Assembly: GCF_000472665.1 (NCBI RefSeq)
Contig: NZ_AXAC01000031.1
Coordinates: 1 to 59,992 of the forward strand
Origin: Acetobacterium malicum subsp. dehalogenans DSM 11527
Lineage (GTDB): Bacteria > Bacillota > Clostridia > Eubacteriales > Eubacteriaceae
Reading direction: 5' to 3'
Length of the DNA stretch: 59,992 bases
Shown here: in pieces, positions 8,097-15,681 of the stretch
Layout of the letters: each line of letters begins with the position of its first letter
How positions within the stretch are numbered: position 1 is the stretch's first letter
The notes under the pieces: model-generated
What the model saw: only the letters and a program-made list of their open reading frames with translations
Told to the model about the DNA's origin: nothing
The model's database searches: none
Made by a program: the position numbers and the translations under genes

Positions 8097-8739
8097 TTTT
8101 TTCGCGCATCCATTCGTTACATTTGGTGATCCCGGTTTCCGCAGATTTTGTTGCAAAATCAGCTCCGATATAGTTTAAAAGATCCTCAGAGAGGGAAAGT
8201 CCGCCGATGATGATTTTAAAATCATTTCTGATATAATTTTTCTTGAACAGATTAACTGTTTCCGTCATGGATTTAATGGCATTTGAAATGATACCACTCA
8301 TGGCTAAAATATCCGGCTTTGTTGCCAGCGCCTCTTCAAAGAATCTATGCGGTTTGACGTCAACCCCCAGATCAATTACCTCATAACCTTCAGTTAACGC
8401 CAGGTTGGTAAAAATGGACTTTCCAATATCGTGTATATCGTTTTCGACAGTACCAATTAGAATTCTGCCAGTTCGCTCAGTTGCTGTTAATGACGAACCC
8501 GTTTGTTCCAAATCATCAAAGAAATTTAAGACGCTTTTAAAAACACAGCCTGCCATAATCAGGTCCGCAATATAATAGTCAAGGCTTTCATAGAGAATCC
8601 CGATTTCATTCATCCCCAGGATAACATAACGGATAATTTCTTTACGTGTTAAACCATCTGCTACAGCCTGGGACACTAAATTTAAGACCAAATCCTCATC
8701 CAAATTACGGACTGCTTCAACAATTTCATCTTTTATCAC
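8086..8739 (-). CDS. Methyltransferase corrinoid protein (B12-binding), first gene of regulator operon
   Basis: This 217-residue protein has a helical cap domain (residues ~1-85) and a Rossmann-like cobalamin domain. The base-off/His-on motif is D101-I-H103-D-I-G106, with the later nucleotide-loop glycines in IIIGGLSLS. These proteins carry a methyl group between methyltransferase I and methyltransferase II. The start is supported by AAAGGGGAAC upstream. It is transcribed away from the methyltransferase operon and followed, with overlap, by two GntR genes and no methyltransferase. It could be a second carrier for the plus-strand enzymes or a sensor subunit for the regulators. It is clearly diverged from the corrinoid protein at 11715-12344. 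Confidence 0.9.
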   Translation of the reverse strand: MIKDEIVEAVRNLDEDLVLNLVSQAVADGLTRKEIIRYVILGMNEIGILYESLDYYIADLIMAGCVFKSVLNFFDDLEQTGSSLTATERTGRILIGTVENDIHDIGKSIFTNLALTEGYEVIDLGVDVKPHRFFEEALATKPDILAMSGIISNAIKSMTETVNLFKKNYIRNDFKIIIGGLSLSEDLLNYIGADFATKSAETGITKCNEWMREKNGQ

Positions 8740-8775
8740 AGAAGTTCCCCTTTATAATGATTTGCTTTGAACTAT

Positions 8776-8804
8776 ACTATATCAAGCATTCAATAAAAAA
8801 TCAA
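8776..8804 (-). promoter_or_regulatory. Promoter of the corrinoid protein-GntR-GntR operon
   Basis: On the minus strand TTGATT (8804-8799) and TATAGT (8781-8776) are separated by 17 bases. This is a good sigma-A type promoter, about 40 bases upstream of the corrinoid-protein start. Confidence 0.55.
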
Positions 8805-8848
8805 ATCCTGTGATGGATTTGTTAAAAAATAATATTTTACAAAAATAG

Positions 8849-8877
8849 TTGACAAATGTGCTAAATAGAATTAACAT
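8849..8877 (+). promoter_or_regulatory. Promoter of the URO-D methyltransferase operon
   Basis: A perfect TTGACA (8849-8854) is followed after 17 bases by TAACAT (8872-8877). It lies 58 bases upstream of the methyltransferase start and faces away from the minus-strand promoter at 8776-8804. The two promoters share an AT-rich region of about 45 bases. Confidence 0.6.
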
Positions 8878-8878
8878 A

Positions 8879-8886
8879 TACATGTA
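8879..8886. promoter_or_regulatory. Palindrome TACATGTA, possible GntR operator
   Basis: This perfect 8-base palindrome lies immediately after the -10 box of the methyltransferase promoter, at the expected transcription start. GntR/HutC regulators bind short palindromes of the TGTAnnnnACA style, so a repressor site here is plausible but unproven. Confidence 0.3.
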
Positions 8887-8934
8887 CAGGGTAGTCGCGA
8901 TACCAGATTTTATTTTATTAATTGGAGGTACAAA

Positions 8935-10071
8935 ATGAGTGATCAAAATATTTATGAAGATCGCATTAAATTATTCAAAGATACCATTGAATTAAAGAAA
9001 ACCGAAAGGGTTCCAAATCTGTCAAATTTCTTTACCTGGAAAATACTGGATTCACCTTACAAACTGAGTGAAGCGATGAATGATTACGATAAAATGGAAA
9101 GAATTGTATGTGATTTTCATGAACGGTATCACTTTGATGCTTATATGGATTTGGGCACACGAAATCCCATTCGTGTCACTGATGCACTAGGTGGAGGTGA
9201 TCACGAGGTCAACGACAAAACAGAATCAATTAATTATTATGATCATGTATTGATGAAATCAGATGAATATCAGGAATTATTAGATAATGAGGTGAAATTT
9301 TTATGGACAAAAGTATTTGCCAGAAAGTTTCCAGATACAACACCTGAAAAACTCATAAATGCTGTTCAGGAATTGATGGCTTATGGTCAATTCAATGATA
9401 AGATGACGAATAAATTTGTTCAGGAATATCATTGTCCATCTGTTTTTAACATGAATGCTGTGTTAATGCATCCATTTGAGTATTTACATAATAATTATCG
9501 AGGCATAAAAGAAGTATCAATTGATTTAAGAAAACGACGAACGGAATTGAAAGACGTCATTGAAAAAAAATTCGAAACCCAAATGCTGCCGGCTCTGGAT
9601 GCAGCTTTAGATCTGGATACAAGTGCCTATGTGTGTGATACTTACTTTCCAATGCTGGCTCATGCCATCCTTAGTCCTAAACAGTTTGAGGATATTTATT
9701 GGCCCCAATTAAAACAAATTATTGACAAGGTCGTGGAAAAAGATAAGACCATTTACATTTTTTGTGAAAGTACCATGCTCCGCTTTAAAGATTTTTTTCA
9801 GGATATTCCCAAAGGACATGTTATTCTTCATTTAGAACAAGATGACATCTTTGAAATTCATAAAGAACTGCCTAACATCTGTCTTGCTGGGGGAATGACA
9901 ACCGATTTGCTCGGTAATGGAACGCCCCGTCAATGTATTGATTATTCAAAAAAATTGATTGATGAGTTGGGTAACGGATTTATTTTTAGTCAGAACAAAA
10001 TGGTTTCATTCAGAAATGATTGTACCCGGGAAAATCTACTGGCGGTAAATGAATTTATTAGAAATTATTAA
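8935..10071 (+). CDS. URO-D-fold methyltransferase (candidate methyltransferase I)
   Basis: This 378-residue protein belongs to the uroporphyrinogen-decarboxylase superfamily, a TIM barrel that includes the cobalamin-dependent methyltransferases MtaA, MtbA and CmuA. Supporting segments are the late-barrel stretch HVILHLEQDD followed by the conserved-looking ICLAGGMTTDLLG. The MtaA zinc motif HxC is not visible; the equivalent strand reads IYIFCES, with Cys277-Glu278. Neighbouring genes for a corrinoid protein and a pterin-binding methyltransferase suggest it demethylates a growth substrate and loads the corrinoid protein. The substrate, such as a methoxylated aromatic or another methylated compound, cannot be told from sequence. 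A GGAGG site precedes the ATG. Confidence 0.8.
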   Translation: MSDQNIYEDRIKLFKDTIELKKTERVPNLSNFFTWKILDSPYKLSEAMNDYDKMERIVCDFHERYHFDAYMDLGTRNPIRVTDALGGGDHEVNDKTESINYYDHVLMKSDEYQELLDNEVKFLWTKVFARKFPDTTPEKLINAVQELMAYGQFNDKMTNKFVQEYHCPSVFNMNAVLMHPFEYLHNNYRGIKEVSIDLRKRRTELKDVIEKKFETQMLPALDAALDLDTSAYVCDTYFPMLAHAILSPKQFEDIYWPQLKQIIDKVVEKDKTIYIFCESTMLRFKDFFQDIPKGHVILHLEQDDIFEIHKELPNICLAGGMTTDLLGNGTPRQCIDYSKKLIDELGNGFIFSQNKMVSFRNDCTRENLLAVNEFIRNY

Positions 10072-10084
10072 GAAGGAGGTCAAA

Positions 10085-10237
10085 ATGATGTTAGAAGAAA
10101 AAGATTCAGCAATAGATAACCCGTTTTTAACTTATCCGGAGGGATGGAATCAGGCGGTTGAAAGTTTGGTGTTTCTGCCGGAAGAAATGCGGGAAGGCTT
10201 CTTGATTCAATTTATAACAACTGTTACCAGTATGTAA
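10085..10237 (+). CDS. 50-residue microprotein in methyltransferase operon, unknown function
   Basis: This small frame begins at ATG 10085 (a second ATG at 10088) behind a near-perfect AAGGAGGT (10073-10080). It lies 13 bases after the methyltransferase stop codon. The product is acidic in its N-terminal part, has no cysteine, and carries an aromatic stretch (FLTYPEGWN) and a hydrophobic C-terminal half without a clear membrane helix. I do not recognise the family. The strong ribosome-binding site and the position inside the operon support real expression. It may be a subunit or stabiliser of the URO-D methyltransferase; this is a guess from position only. Confidence 0.65.
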   Translation: MMLEEKDSAIDNPFLTYPEGWNQAVESLVFLPEEMREGFLIQFITTVTSM

Positions 10238-10272
10238 ACGATATTTAGATACGGAATGAGTAATTTAACAAT

Positions 10273-10298
10273 TAAGCTGTAGAACTCTCTGCAGCTTA
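10273..10298 (+). terminator. Hairpin between microprotein and MFS transporter
   Basis: TAAGCTGTAGA (10273-10283) and TCTGCAGCTTA (10288-10298) form an 11-base stem with one G-T pair and a four-base loop. The following T-run is weak, so this may be a partial terminator or an mRNA-processing or stabilising hairpin that lowers transporter expression relative to the upstream genes. Confidence 0.5.
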
Positions 10299-10327
10299 TC
10301 ATATTCTGATTGAAGAAGGTGTTATTG

Positions 10328-11566
10328 TTGAAAAAAAGTACTAATTCATCAATGAAACGATGGATGATCTGTGGTGGGTGTTTTTTAATTTGTTTTATGG
10401 GATATGGATTAGCCTATTCATCAATCAGTCTATATTCGGTGAGCATCTGCGAGGCGTTTGGTTTCAGTCGCGGGCAGTTTTCTGTTGTCATGAGTCTGCT
10501 AAGCTTATCCATGAGTATTGGGGCCTTTTCTTACGGTAAATTATCCCAAAAATTGAGTCTGAAGTTCTTAATGATATCCGGCGTAATTATGATTGCTGCA
10601 GGGGTACTGTTGATGAGCTTTTCAACGACTCTTCCGATGTTTTATTTTGCTGGTATTCTGATTGGTCTGGGGCTCTCTGTCGCTACGGTTATTCCGGCAA
10701 GTATCCTTATGCTGAACTGGTTTGGCGATAAAAGGGGTGGTGCGCTTGGAATTATTCTTGCATCAACCGGAATCGGAGCGATGGTTTTTAGCCCATTAGT
10801 CATTTATTTTATTGACTTAAAATCATTCGAATACACGCTGGCATTTTCAGGAATAATTCTGGCCGTTTTACTGGTGCCCGTTGTTGTTTTTGTAATTAAG
10901 GAAAAACCAGCTACTCAAAATAAAGAAGAAAGCCAAGCTGAAACAACTTATGAAGAACAGAGACAAGGTCAAAAAAGTGGTCTATCACTTAAAGAAGCCA
11001 GAAAAACATTCGCATTTTATTTTTGTACGATAACTGTTGCGATGTATTCGATTGTGTTTGTCGGGGTAACCTATTTTATTCCTTCTTATCTATTGGATAT
11101 TGGTTTAATGCCAATGGTGGTGGGTGTTATGATCTCACTATTGAGCGGAGCTAATGCCATCGGAAAAATAATAATGGGGAAAATAAATGATGTTTTTAAC
11201 GTCAGTATTTGCGTAACTTATGGGACCGTTTTATTTATCATTGCCATGGTGATTGCATTATTGATTCAATCACCAGTCATGGCAGGGGTTTTTGCCATTA
11301 TTTATGGATTGTCCGTGTCAACAGCCTCATTTCCGCTAACCATCATCGTTTCAGACTTTTTCGGGGAAAGGGCTTATGGGGAAATTCTGTCATTTATTCA
11401 AGGTATCGCTGGTCTTGTTGCAGCACTTGCCATTCCTATTGCAGGATTAATATATGATACAACGGGTAGTTATAATCTGATTTTTATGATATATATTGGA
11501 CTCAGTATCATACCATTTGCCACTTATTTTATGGCATTAAAGAAAAAGCCGGTAATTGAATTTTAA
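10328..11566 (+). CDS. MFS transporter, probable uptake carrier for the methylated substrate
   Basis: This protein has 412 residues from a TTG at 10328, chosen for its spacing to GAAGAAGGTG (10312-10321). An ATG at 10352 is an alternative. Twelve predicted membrane helices are interrupted by a charged central loop (residues ~190-220, rich in Glu, Gln and Lys). The pattern resembles oxalate/formate antiporter-like (OFA) and monocarboxylate MFS carriers. It lies between the methyltransferase I candidate and the second corrinoid protein, so import of the methyl donor or export of the demethylated product is likely. Substrate specificity cannot be inferred. Confidence 0.82.
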   Translation: MKKSTNSSMKRWMICGGCFLICFMGYGLAYSSISLYSVSICEAFGFSRGQFSVVMSLLSLSMSIGAFSYGKLSQKLSLKFLMISGVIMIAAGVLLMSFSTTLPMFYFAGILIGLGLSVATVIPASILMLNWFGDKRGGALGIILASTGIGAMVFSPLVIYFIDLKSFEYTLAFSGIILAVLLVPVVVFVIKEKPATQNKEESQAETTYEEQRQGQKSGLSLKEARKTFAFYFCTITVAMYSIVFVGVTYFIPSYLLDIGLMPMVVGVMISLLSGANAIGKIIMGKINDVFNVSICVTYGTVLFIIAMVIALLIQSPVMAGVFAIIYGLSVSTASFPLTIIVSDFFGERAYGEILSFIQGIAGLVAALAIPIAGLIYDTTGSYNLIFMIYIGLSIIPFATYFMALKKKPVIEF

Positions 11567-11714
11567 ATGAAAAATGGACGCGAGAATGCGCCTGATCTTT
11601 TTGAATAGAAGATGCGGTATAAAGAAAATTTAATTTTTGATGATGAGGATGCCGATTTAAAATACGGAAATTCTCATAAAAAAAGATGAACGACAAATTA
11701 AAGAGGAGAAAAAT

Positions 11715-12344
11715 ATGTTAGACTTAAAAATTTTAACACAAGCTTTGGGAGATCTTGAAGAAGATCAGGTTATGGAAATGTTGAAGGAATTTGCGGATAC
11801 AAGTCCTTCAGAAGCAGAAGCACTGGAAGCAGTAGCGGCTTGTCAGGCCGGGATGGCAATTGTCGGAGAGCTTTTTGAAAGTGGAGAATATTTTGTCGGT
11901 GATCTGATTTTTGCCGGAGAGCTATTAACTGAAGCCATCAATGTTTTGAAACCGGCTTTAGGTGGAGGTGCTTCAGTGGTAATTGGAACGATTCTCCTAG
12001 GCACGGTCCATGGCGACTTGCATGATATCGGCAAAAATATTTTCAAAAGCATGTCGGAGGCAGCGGGATTCGAAGTTGTTGATTTGGGGATTGACGTCGA
12101 AGTGGACACCTTTGTTAAAAAAGCTCAGGAGATCAAACCTCAGATTATCGGCATGAGCGGGGTTTTAACGCTAGCCATTGATTCCATGAAAGATACCGTG
12201 GAAGCACTGAAGGAAGCCGGTGTGGATGCTAAAATTATCATCGGCGGGAATCCGGTGACCAAAGAAGCCTGTGCGTTTGTCGGTGCGGATGCCTTCACCA
12301 CCAATGCTGCCGAAGGGGTTAAAATCTGTCAGGGACTTGTCTAA
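11715..12344 (+). CDS. Methyltransferase corrinoid protein (O-demethylase type)
   Basis: This 209-residue protein has the same architecture as the corrinoid protein at 8086-8739: a helical cap, then a cobalamin-binding Rossmann domain. The histidine motif is D101-L-H103-D-I-G106, at identical numbering. Length matches corrinoid proteins of O-demethylases in acetogens. An AGAGGAG site lies 7-8 bases before the ATG. Methyltransferase I would methylate Co(I) on this protein, and methyltransferase II, encoded 33 bases downstream, would pass the methyl group to tetrahydrofolate. No activating iron-sulfur ATPase (RamA/ODM-AE type) is in the window, so one elsewhere must reactivate Co(II). Confidence 0.92.
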   Translation: MLDLKILTQALGDLEEDQVMEMLKEFADTSPSEAEALEAVAACQAGMAIVGELFESGEYFVGDLIFAGELLTEAINVLKPALGGGASVVIGTILLGTVHGDLHDIGKNIFKSMSEAAGFEVVDLGIDVEVDTFVKKAQEIKPQIIGMSGVLTLAIDSMKDTVEALKEAGVDAKIIIGGNPVTKEACAFVGADAFTTNAAEGVKICQGLV

Positions 12345-12377
12345 ATTCAAGGAATTAAAACACTATAAGGAGCAATT

Positions 12378-13184
12378 ATGATAATTATTGGAGAGAAAAT
12401 TAACGGCACCATCCCATTAGTTAAGGAAGCAATTGAAAAACGAGACGCCGACTTTATTGCTGATCAGGCGGTCAAACAGACAGAAGCTGGCGCAAACTTT
12501 ATTGATGTATGCGCCAGCACCGCCCCGGAATATGAAATTGAAACCTTGAAATGGCTGATGGAAGTTGTTCAGGACGCCACCGATACCCCAGTGTGTATCG
12601 ACAGTCCCAACCCCCGGGTGATTGAGGCAGTTTTTAAATATGCCAACAAACCCGGGATGCTTAATTCCATTTCCGAAGAAGGCGACAAATGTGAAGTTTT
12701 GCTACCACTGTTGGAAGGGAACACCTGGGAAGTCGTGGGTTTGACCTGCGATGATCGGGGCATACCTAACGACGTTAAGACTAAGGTGGATATCACCAAA
12801 ATTTTAGTGGAAAAAGCAGCCCAATATAGCATCACCCCGGATCGGATTCACATCGATCCCTGTGTCATGGCTTTATCCACGGAAAACAATTCAATGCTGA
12901 ACTTTGCAGCCGAAATCAAAGCCATCAAAGAACTTTATCCCACCATCCATGTGACTGGAGCCATCAGCAATATTTCCTTTGGCTTACCGCTACGGCCGCT
13001 ATTGAACAAAACGGCCATGGCCTTTGCCATTGATGCCGGGATGGACTCCGCTGTCATGGATCCGCTTAATCGGGATCTAATGGGTACGATTTTTGCCACA
13101 TATGCATTAATGGGACAGGATAAACACTGCCGGAAATACAGCAAGGCGTTTCGGGCAGGAGAGATAGGGCAGGTCCATAAATAG
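12378..13184 (+). CDS. Methyl-corrinoid:tetrahydrofolate methyltransferase (methyltransferase II)
   Basis: This 268-residue protein has the pterin-binding TIM barrel of the AcsE/MetH/MtgA group. It starts IIIGEKINGT, has the Asn/Asp-rich pterin site (GANFIDVCAS, then CIDSPNP), and continues with HIDPCVMAL and a late GAISNISFGLP segment in which the conserved Asn fits methyl-THF binding. It acts in the cytoplasm, taking the methyl group from the methylated corrinoid protein to form methyl-THF for the Wood-Ljungdahl pathway. It follows the corrinoid gene closely with an AAGGAG site. This pairing is strong evidence that the locus is a complete methyl-transfer module. Confidence 0.9.
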   Translation: MIIIGEKINGTIPLVKEAIEKRDADFIADQAVKQTEAGANFIDVCASTAPEYEIETLKWLMEVVQDATDTPVCIDSPNPRVIEAVFKYANKPGMLNSISEEGDKCEVLLPLLEGNTWEVVGLTCDDRGIPNDVKTKVDITKILVEKAAQYSITPDRIHIDPCVMALSTENNSMLNFAAEIKAIKELYPTIHVTGAISNISFGLPLRPLLNKTAMAFAIDAGMDSAVMDPLNRDLMGTIFATYALMGQDKHCRKYSKAFRAGEIGQVHK

Positions 13185-13240
13185 ATAATAGAATCAAATA
13201 TTTTTAAAATGACATTTGAAAAGATGAGCCCTGCTACAGC

Positions 13241-13357
13241 ATGGCGATCTTTCGCGATGAAGGCTATAAGGAAAGAGATGTGGATGTGGAGATCCAGATT
13301 AATAAGATAATTGACAAAGAACCGGTCCAGGGGTTACCTGAATCGGTTCTTTGTTAG
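13241..13357 (+). pseudogene. Remnant of a GyrI-like / effector-binding-domain regulator
   Basis: A 38-residue frame reads MAIFRDEGYKERDVDVEIQ and then continues to TAG. The segment FxDEGYKExDVDVE is characteristic of the effector-binding (GyrI-like, AraC E-binding) domain of MerR and AraC-type regulators. There is no DNA-binding domain, no ribosome-binding site, and the preceding sequence is out of frame. It looks like a decayed fragment left between the methyltransferase operon and the FadR-type gene. Confidence 0.6.
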
Positions 13358-13364
13358 TTTTATT
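13316..13364 (+). terminator. Terminator downstream of the methyltransferase operon
   Basis: AAAGAACCG (13316-13324) pairs with CGGTTCTTT (13344-13352). A nested stem CAGG/CCTG lies inside, and a T-rich tail (GTTAGTTTTATTTT) follows. Being symmetrical, it can also serve the convergent FadR-type gene, whose stop lies at 13366. Confidence 0.7.
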
Positions 13365-13365
13365 T

Positions 13366-14100
13366 TCAGCAATGGGCTTCGTTCCGATCTTCATACCAGA
13401 AGCTGACACTTTCGGCTACAGCTGCTTCAATGGCGTCGTAGTCTTTGTTTTTAAGACAATTGTACAAATCCAGATGAAAGCGCTCAGCGTTGTTAAAGCG
13501 TTCATCGGTATCAATGGTATCCTCAATGGACAGGGCAAAAACTTCATAAATCCCGTTGACGATATTGGAGATATAGGGATTATCACAAATATTGGCAATC
13601 GCCACATGATATTGATAGTCCAGATAGGCGGCTCTTTCTTTGTCACCGGATTCATAAGCCACACGGATTTCTTTGATGCGGCTTTTTAAATTTACCAGAT
13701 CTTTGTCAGTAACCTTGGTCATGGCGGTACGCAGTACCGTTTCGTCCATCATCCGTCGAAATTCGACCATGGCATTATCGCTGCGGGACTGGAAAATAAT
13801 GCTGTAGATAATGGGGTTAAAGATGGTTGGCGCAATGTGGTCGCAGACGTAGGTGCCGTCCCCTCGTTTGATGGTAACAACACCTAAGGTTGCTAATATT
13901 TTCATGGCTTCCCGCAGGGAATTACGGCCTACCTTCAATTCTTCCATCAAAATAAATTCACTGGGCAGTTTTTCACCCACCTTAAATTGTCCGGCGGCAA
14001 TAGCCTTCACAATCTGGTCAATGATTTTATCAACGATGCTGCCGTTATCGATCGGGGTAAGAGCAGATGCTTTACTGTTATTCTTGAGAAAAGTTTTCAT
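13366..14100 (-). CDS. FadR-subfamily GntR regulator (FCD domain)
   Basis: This protein has 244 residues from the ATG at 14100, chosen because AAAGAGG lies just upstream; an upstream in-frame ATG at 14121 lacks one. A GntR winged helix (EKLPSEFILMEEL, then GRNSLREAMKIL) is followed by an all-helical FCD domain with metal/ligand-site histidines (YHVAIANICDNP, ERFHLDLYNC). FadR-type proteins sense small organic acids and repress catabolic or transport genes. It converges on the methyltransferase operon and may control it or the glycosyltransferase upstream; the target is unknown. Confidence 0.85.
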   Translation of the reverse strand: MKTFLKNNSKASALTPIDNGSIVDKIIDQIVKAIAAGQFKVGEKLPSEFILMEELKVGRNSLREAMKILATLGVVTIKRGDGTYVCDHIAPTIFNPIIYSIIFQSRSDNAMVEFRRMMDETVLRTAMTKVTDKDLVNLKSRIKEIRVAYESGDKERAAYLDYQYHVAIANICDNPYISNIVNGIYEVFALSIEDTIDTDERFNNAERFHLDLYNCLKNKDYDAIEAAVAESVSFWYEDRNEAHC

Positions 14101-14202
14101 CAAAACCTCTTTACTAATCATAGGATGTTTAAACGTTCTATGATATTATAACAGCTTGTTTGAAAAATATCAATCTTGCTTTGATAGTGTTGAGTATTTC
14201 AT

Positions 14203-15465
14203 TCAAGTCTTTGTTTGACAGTAATTTTCAATAAAAGCAAGAGCCGTTTCAGTTCCATTCTCTTGATCGATGATGGCCTTCAGGGCTTGGGCCTTTGATT
14301 GGATGGCCTCTTCTTCAAACGCAATGAGGCGTTGGATCAGAGCTTGTGTCGTGACCTGGGTTTCCTTAAGCGGTTTTAGTGCATACCCCTGTTGATAGAG
14401 GCGGTTGGCCCAGAAGGGTTGATCCACCGAAAAGGGGATAATCAGCTGCGGTTTACCGCTTTTGATGGCCGCCGCCATGGTTCCCACGCCGCCATGATGG
14501 ACGATCCCTTTGCCATGGTGAAACAACAATGAATGGGGCGCGGCGTCAATGGTCAGCAGATGCTCATTCTCATCAAAGTGAATGCCGCTGTTGCCAGATA
14601 AAAGGATGCCCCGCTGATGGGTGGCATGAAGGGCTTCCTGTAGATGGTTTTTAAATTGTTCTGGAGCTTTAAGGGGCATACTGCTAAACGAGATGATAAT
14701 CGGTGCTGGTCCCGAGTTTAAAAAGGCCGTTAATGTCGAATCGAGGTGCTCTGTTTGGGAATCAAGATAAAAAAAGCCAGGAGTCAGAACCCGACCCTCC
14801 CAGCTTGTGACTTCTGGAAATAAGGCCTTGCTGATCGGATAAATGATCGGGATGACTTGACCATTCAGGGAAAAGGTGTAGAGTCCGCTTTTACGTTTGG
14901 GCAGATGCAAGGTTTTTTGTCTGAAATCATTGACCTCTTTGATGCTTGATCGCTCGGCTTGGGCAATCACCGAGTAGGTCCAGAGATTCAATCGCTTTCC
15001 GAGATTTTTGGTTGGCGAGATGGCCAGGTTGGGAAATTCATCAATCGGAAAGGTAATTGGCACCGGGGGAATGCTGATACAGGGAATGTCGAGAACTTCG
15101 GCAATATCCGGAGCACCGAAAGCCTTGGGATGATAGAGGATCACATCAGATCCCTGGGCAGCATCATAGAACTGATCCAGGGTTTGTCGAAAGGCCGGAT
15201 TGACCACTTCATCCAGATACTTTTTGGTGCGAAATGGATGGTGCAGAGCATGTTTGAAAACCATTTGTCCTTCCTCGGTTTCCAGCATCGCCATCAGATC
15301 ACTGGCAGCTTCTTTAAATTCGATGCCGGCTGCTTCAATAAATGGCTTGAATGTTTTTCCGGTACAGATCACGGCCTGATGCCCTTTTTCCAACGCTTTT
15401 TGTGCCAGGGCGACAAAAGGTTGAACATCCCCACGGGTTCCCAAGGTTAAGATTGAAATTTTCAT
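14203..15465 (-). CDS. Glycosyltransferase, GT1/GT28-like (MGT or sterol-glucosyltransferase type)
   Basis: This 420-residue protein has a GT-B fold. The N-terminal domain starts ISILTLGTRGDVQPFVAL, the typical opening of UDP-sugar:sterol or macrolide glycosyltransferases. The C-terminal nucleotide-sugar site is GIVHHGGVGTMAAAI followed by PFSVDQPFWANR. It transfers a sugar from a nucleotide donor to a lipid or small molecule. The acceptor is unknown; glycolipid synthesis or detoxification by glycosylation are options. A GAGGAG site precedes the ATG. It stands alone upstream of the FadR-type gene with about 100 bases between them. Confidence 0.85.
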   Translation of the reverse strand: MKISILTLGTRGDVQPFVALAQKALEKGHQAVICTGKTFKPFIEAAGIEFKEAASDLMAMLETEEGQMVFKHALHHPFRTKKYLDEVVNPAFRQTLDQFYDAAQGSDVILYHPKAFGAPDIAEVLDIPCISIPPVPITFPIDEFPNLAISPTKNLGKRLNLWTYSVIAQAERSSIKEVNDFRQKTLHLPKRKSGLYTFSLNGQVIPIIYPISKALFPEVTSWEGRVLTPGFFYLDSQTEHLDSTLTAFLNSGPAPIIISFSSMPLKAPEQFKNHLQEALHATHQRGILLSGNSGIHFDENEHLLTIDAAPHSLLFHHGKGIVHHGGVGTMAAAIKSGKPQLIIPFSVDQPFWANRLYQQGYALKPLKETQVTTQALIQRLIAFEEEAIQSKAQALKAIIDQENGTETALAFIENYCQTKT

Positions 15466-15681
15466 TAATGACTCATCTCCTCTTTTCAGTTTGCAATTTA
15501 ATCCACTTAGTTATGATACTTTTTTTACCCTGATTTTTCAAGATTAATAAGGCGATCGGTAATAAATGAATTAAAGGACGAAAAAGAATATCAAATCTTC
15601 TTTATTTTATCTATATATGTTATAATAATCAATTGCATAGAAGTTACGTGAAACATCGATTAATAAGAACATGAGGTAAGA

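Noticed and set aside
8097-8156. Extended N-terminus for the UTRA regulator from 8156
   Set aside because: It would place 71 bases in overlap with the corrinoid gene and add residues before the GntR domain; the coupled ATG at 8096 is more plausible.
14959-15450. 163-codon plus-strand frame opposite the glycosyltransferase
   Set aside because: The minus-strand glycosyltransferase is complete with a good start and motifs; the plus frame has none.
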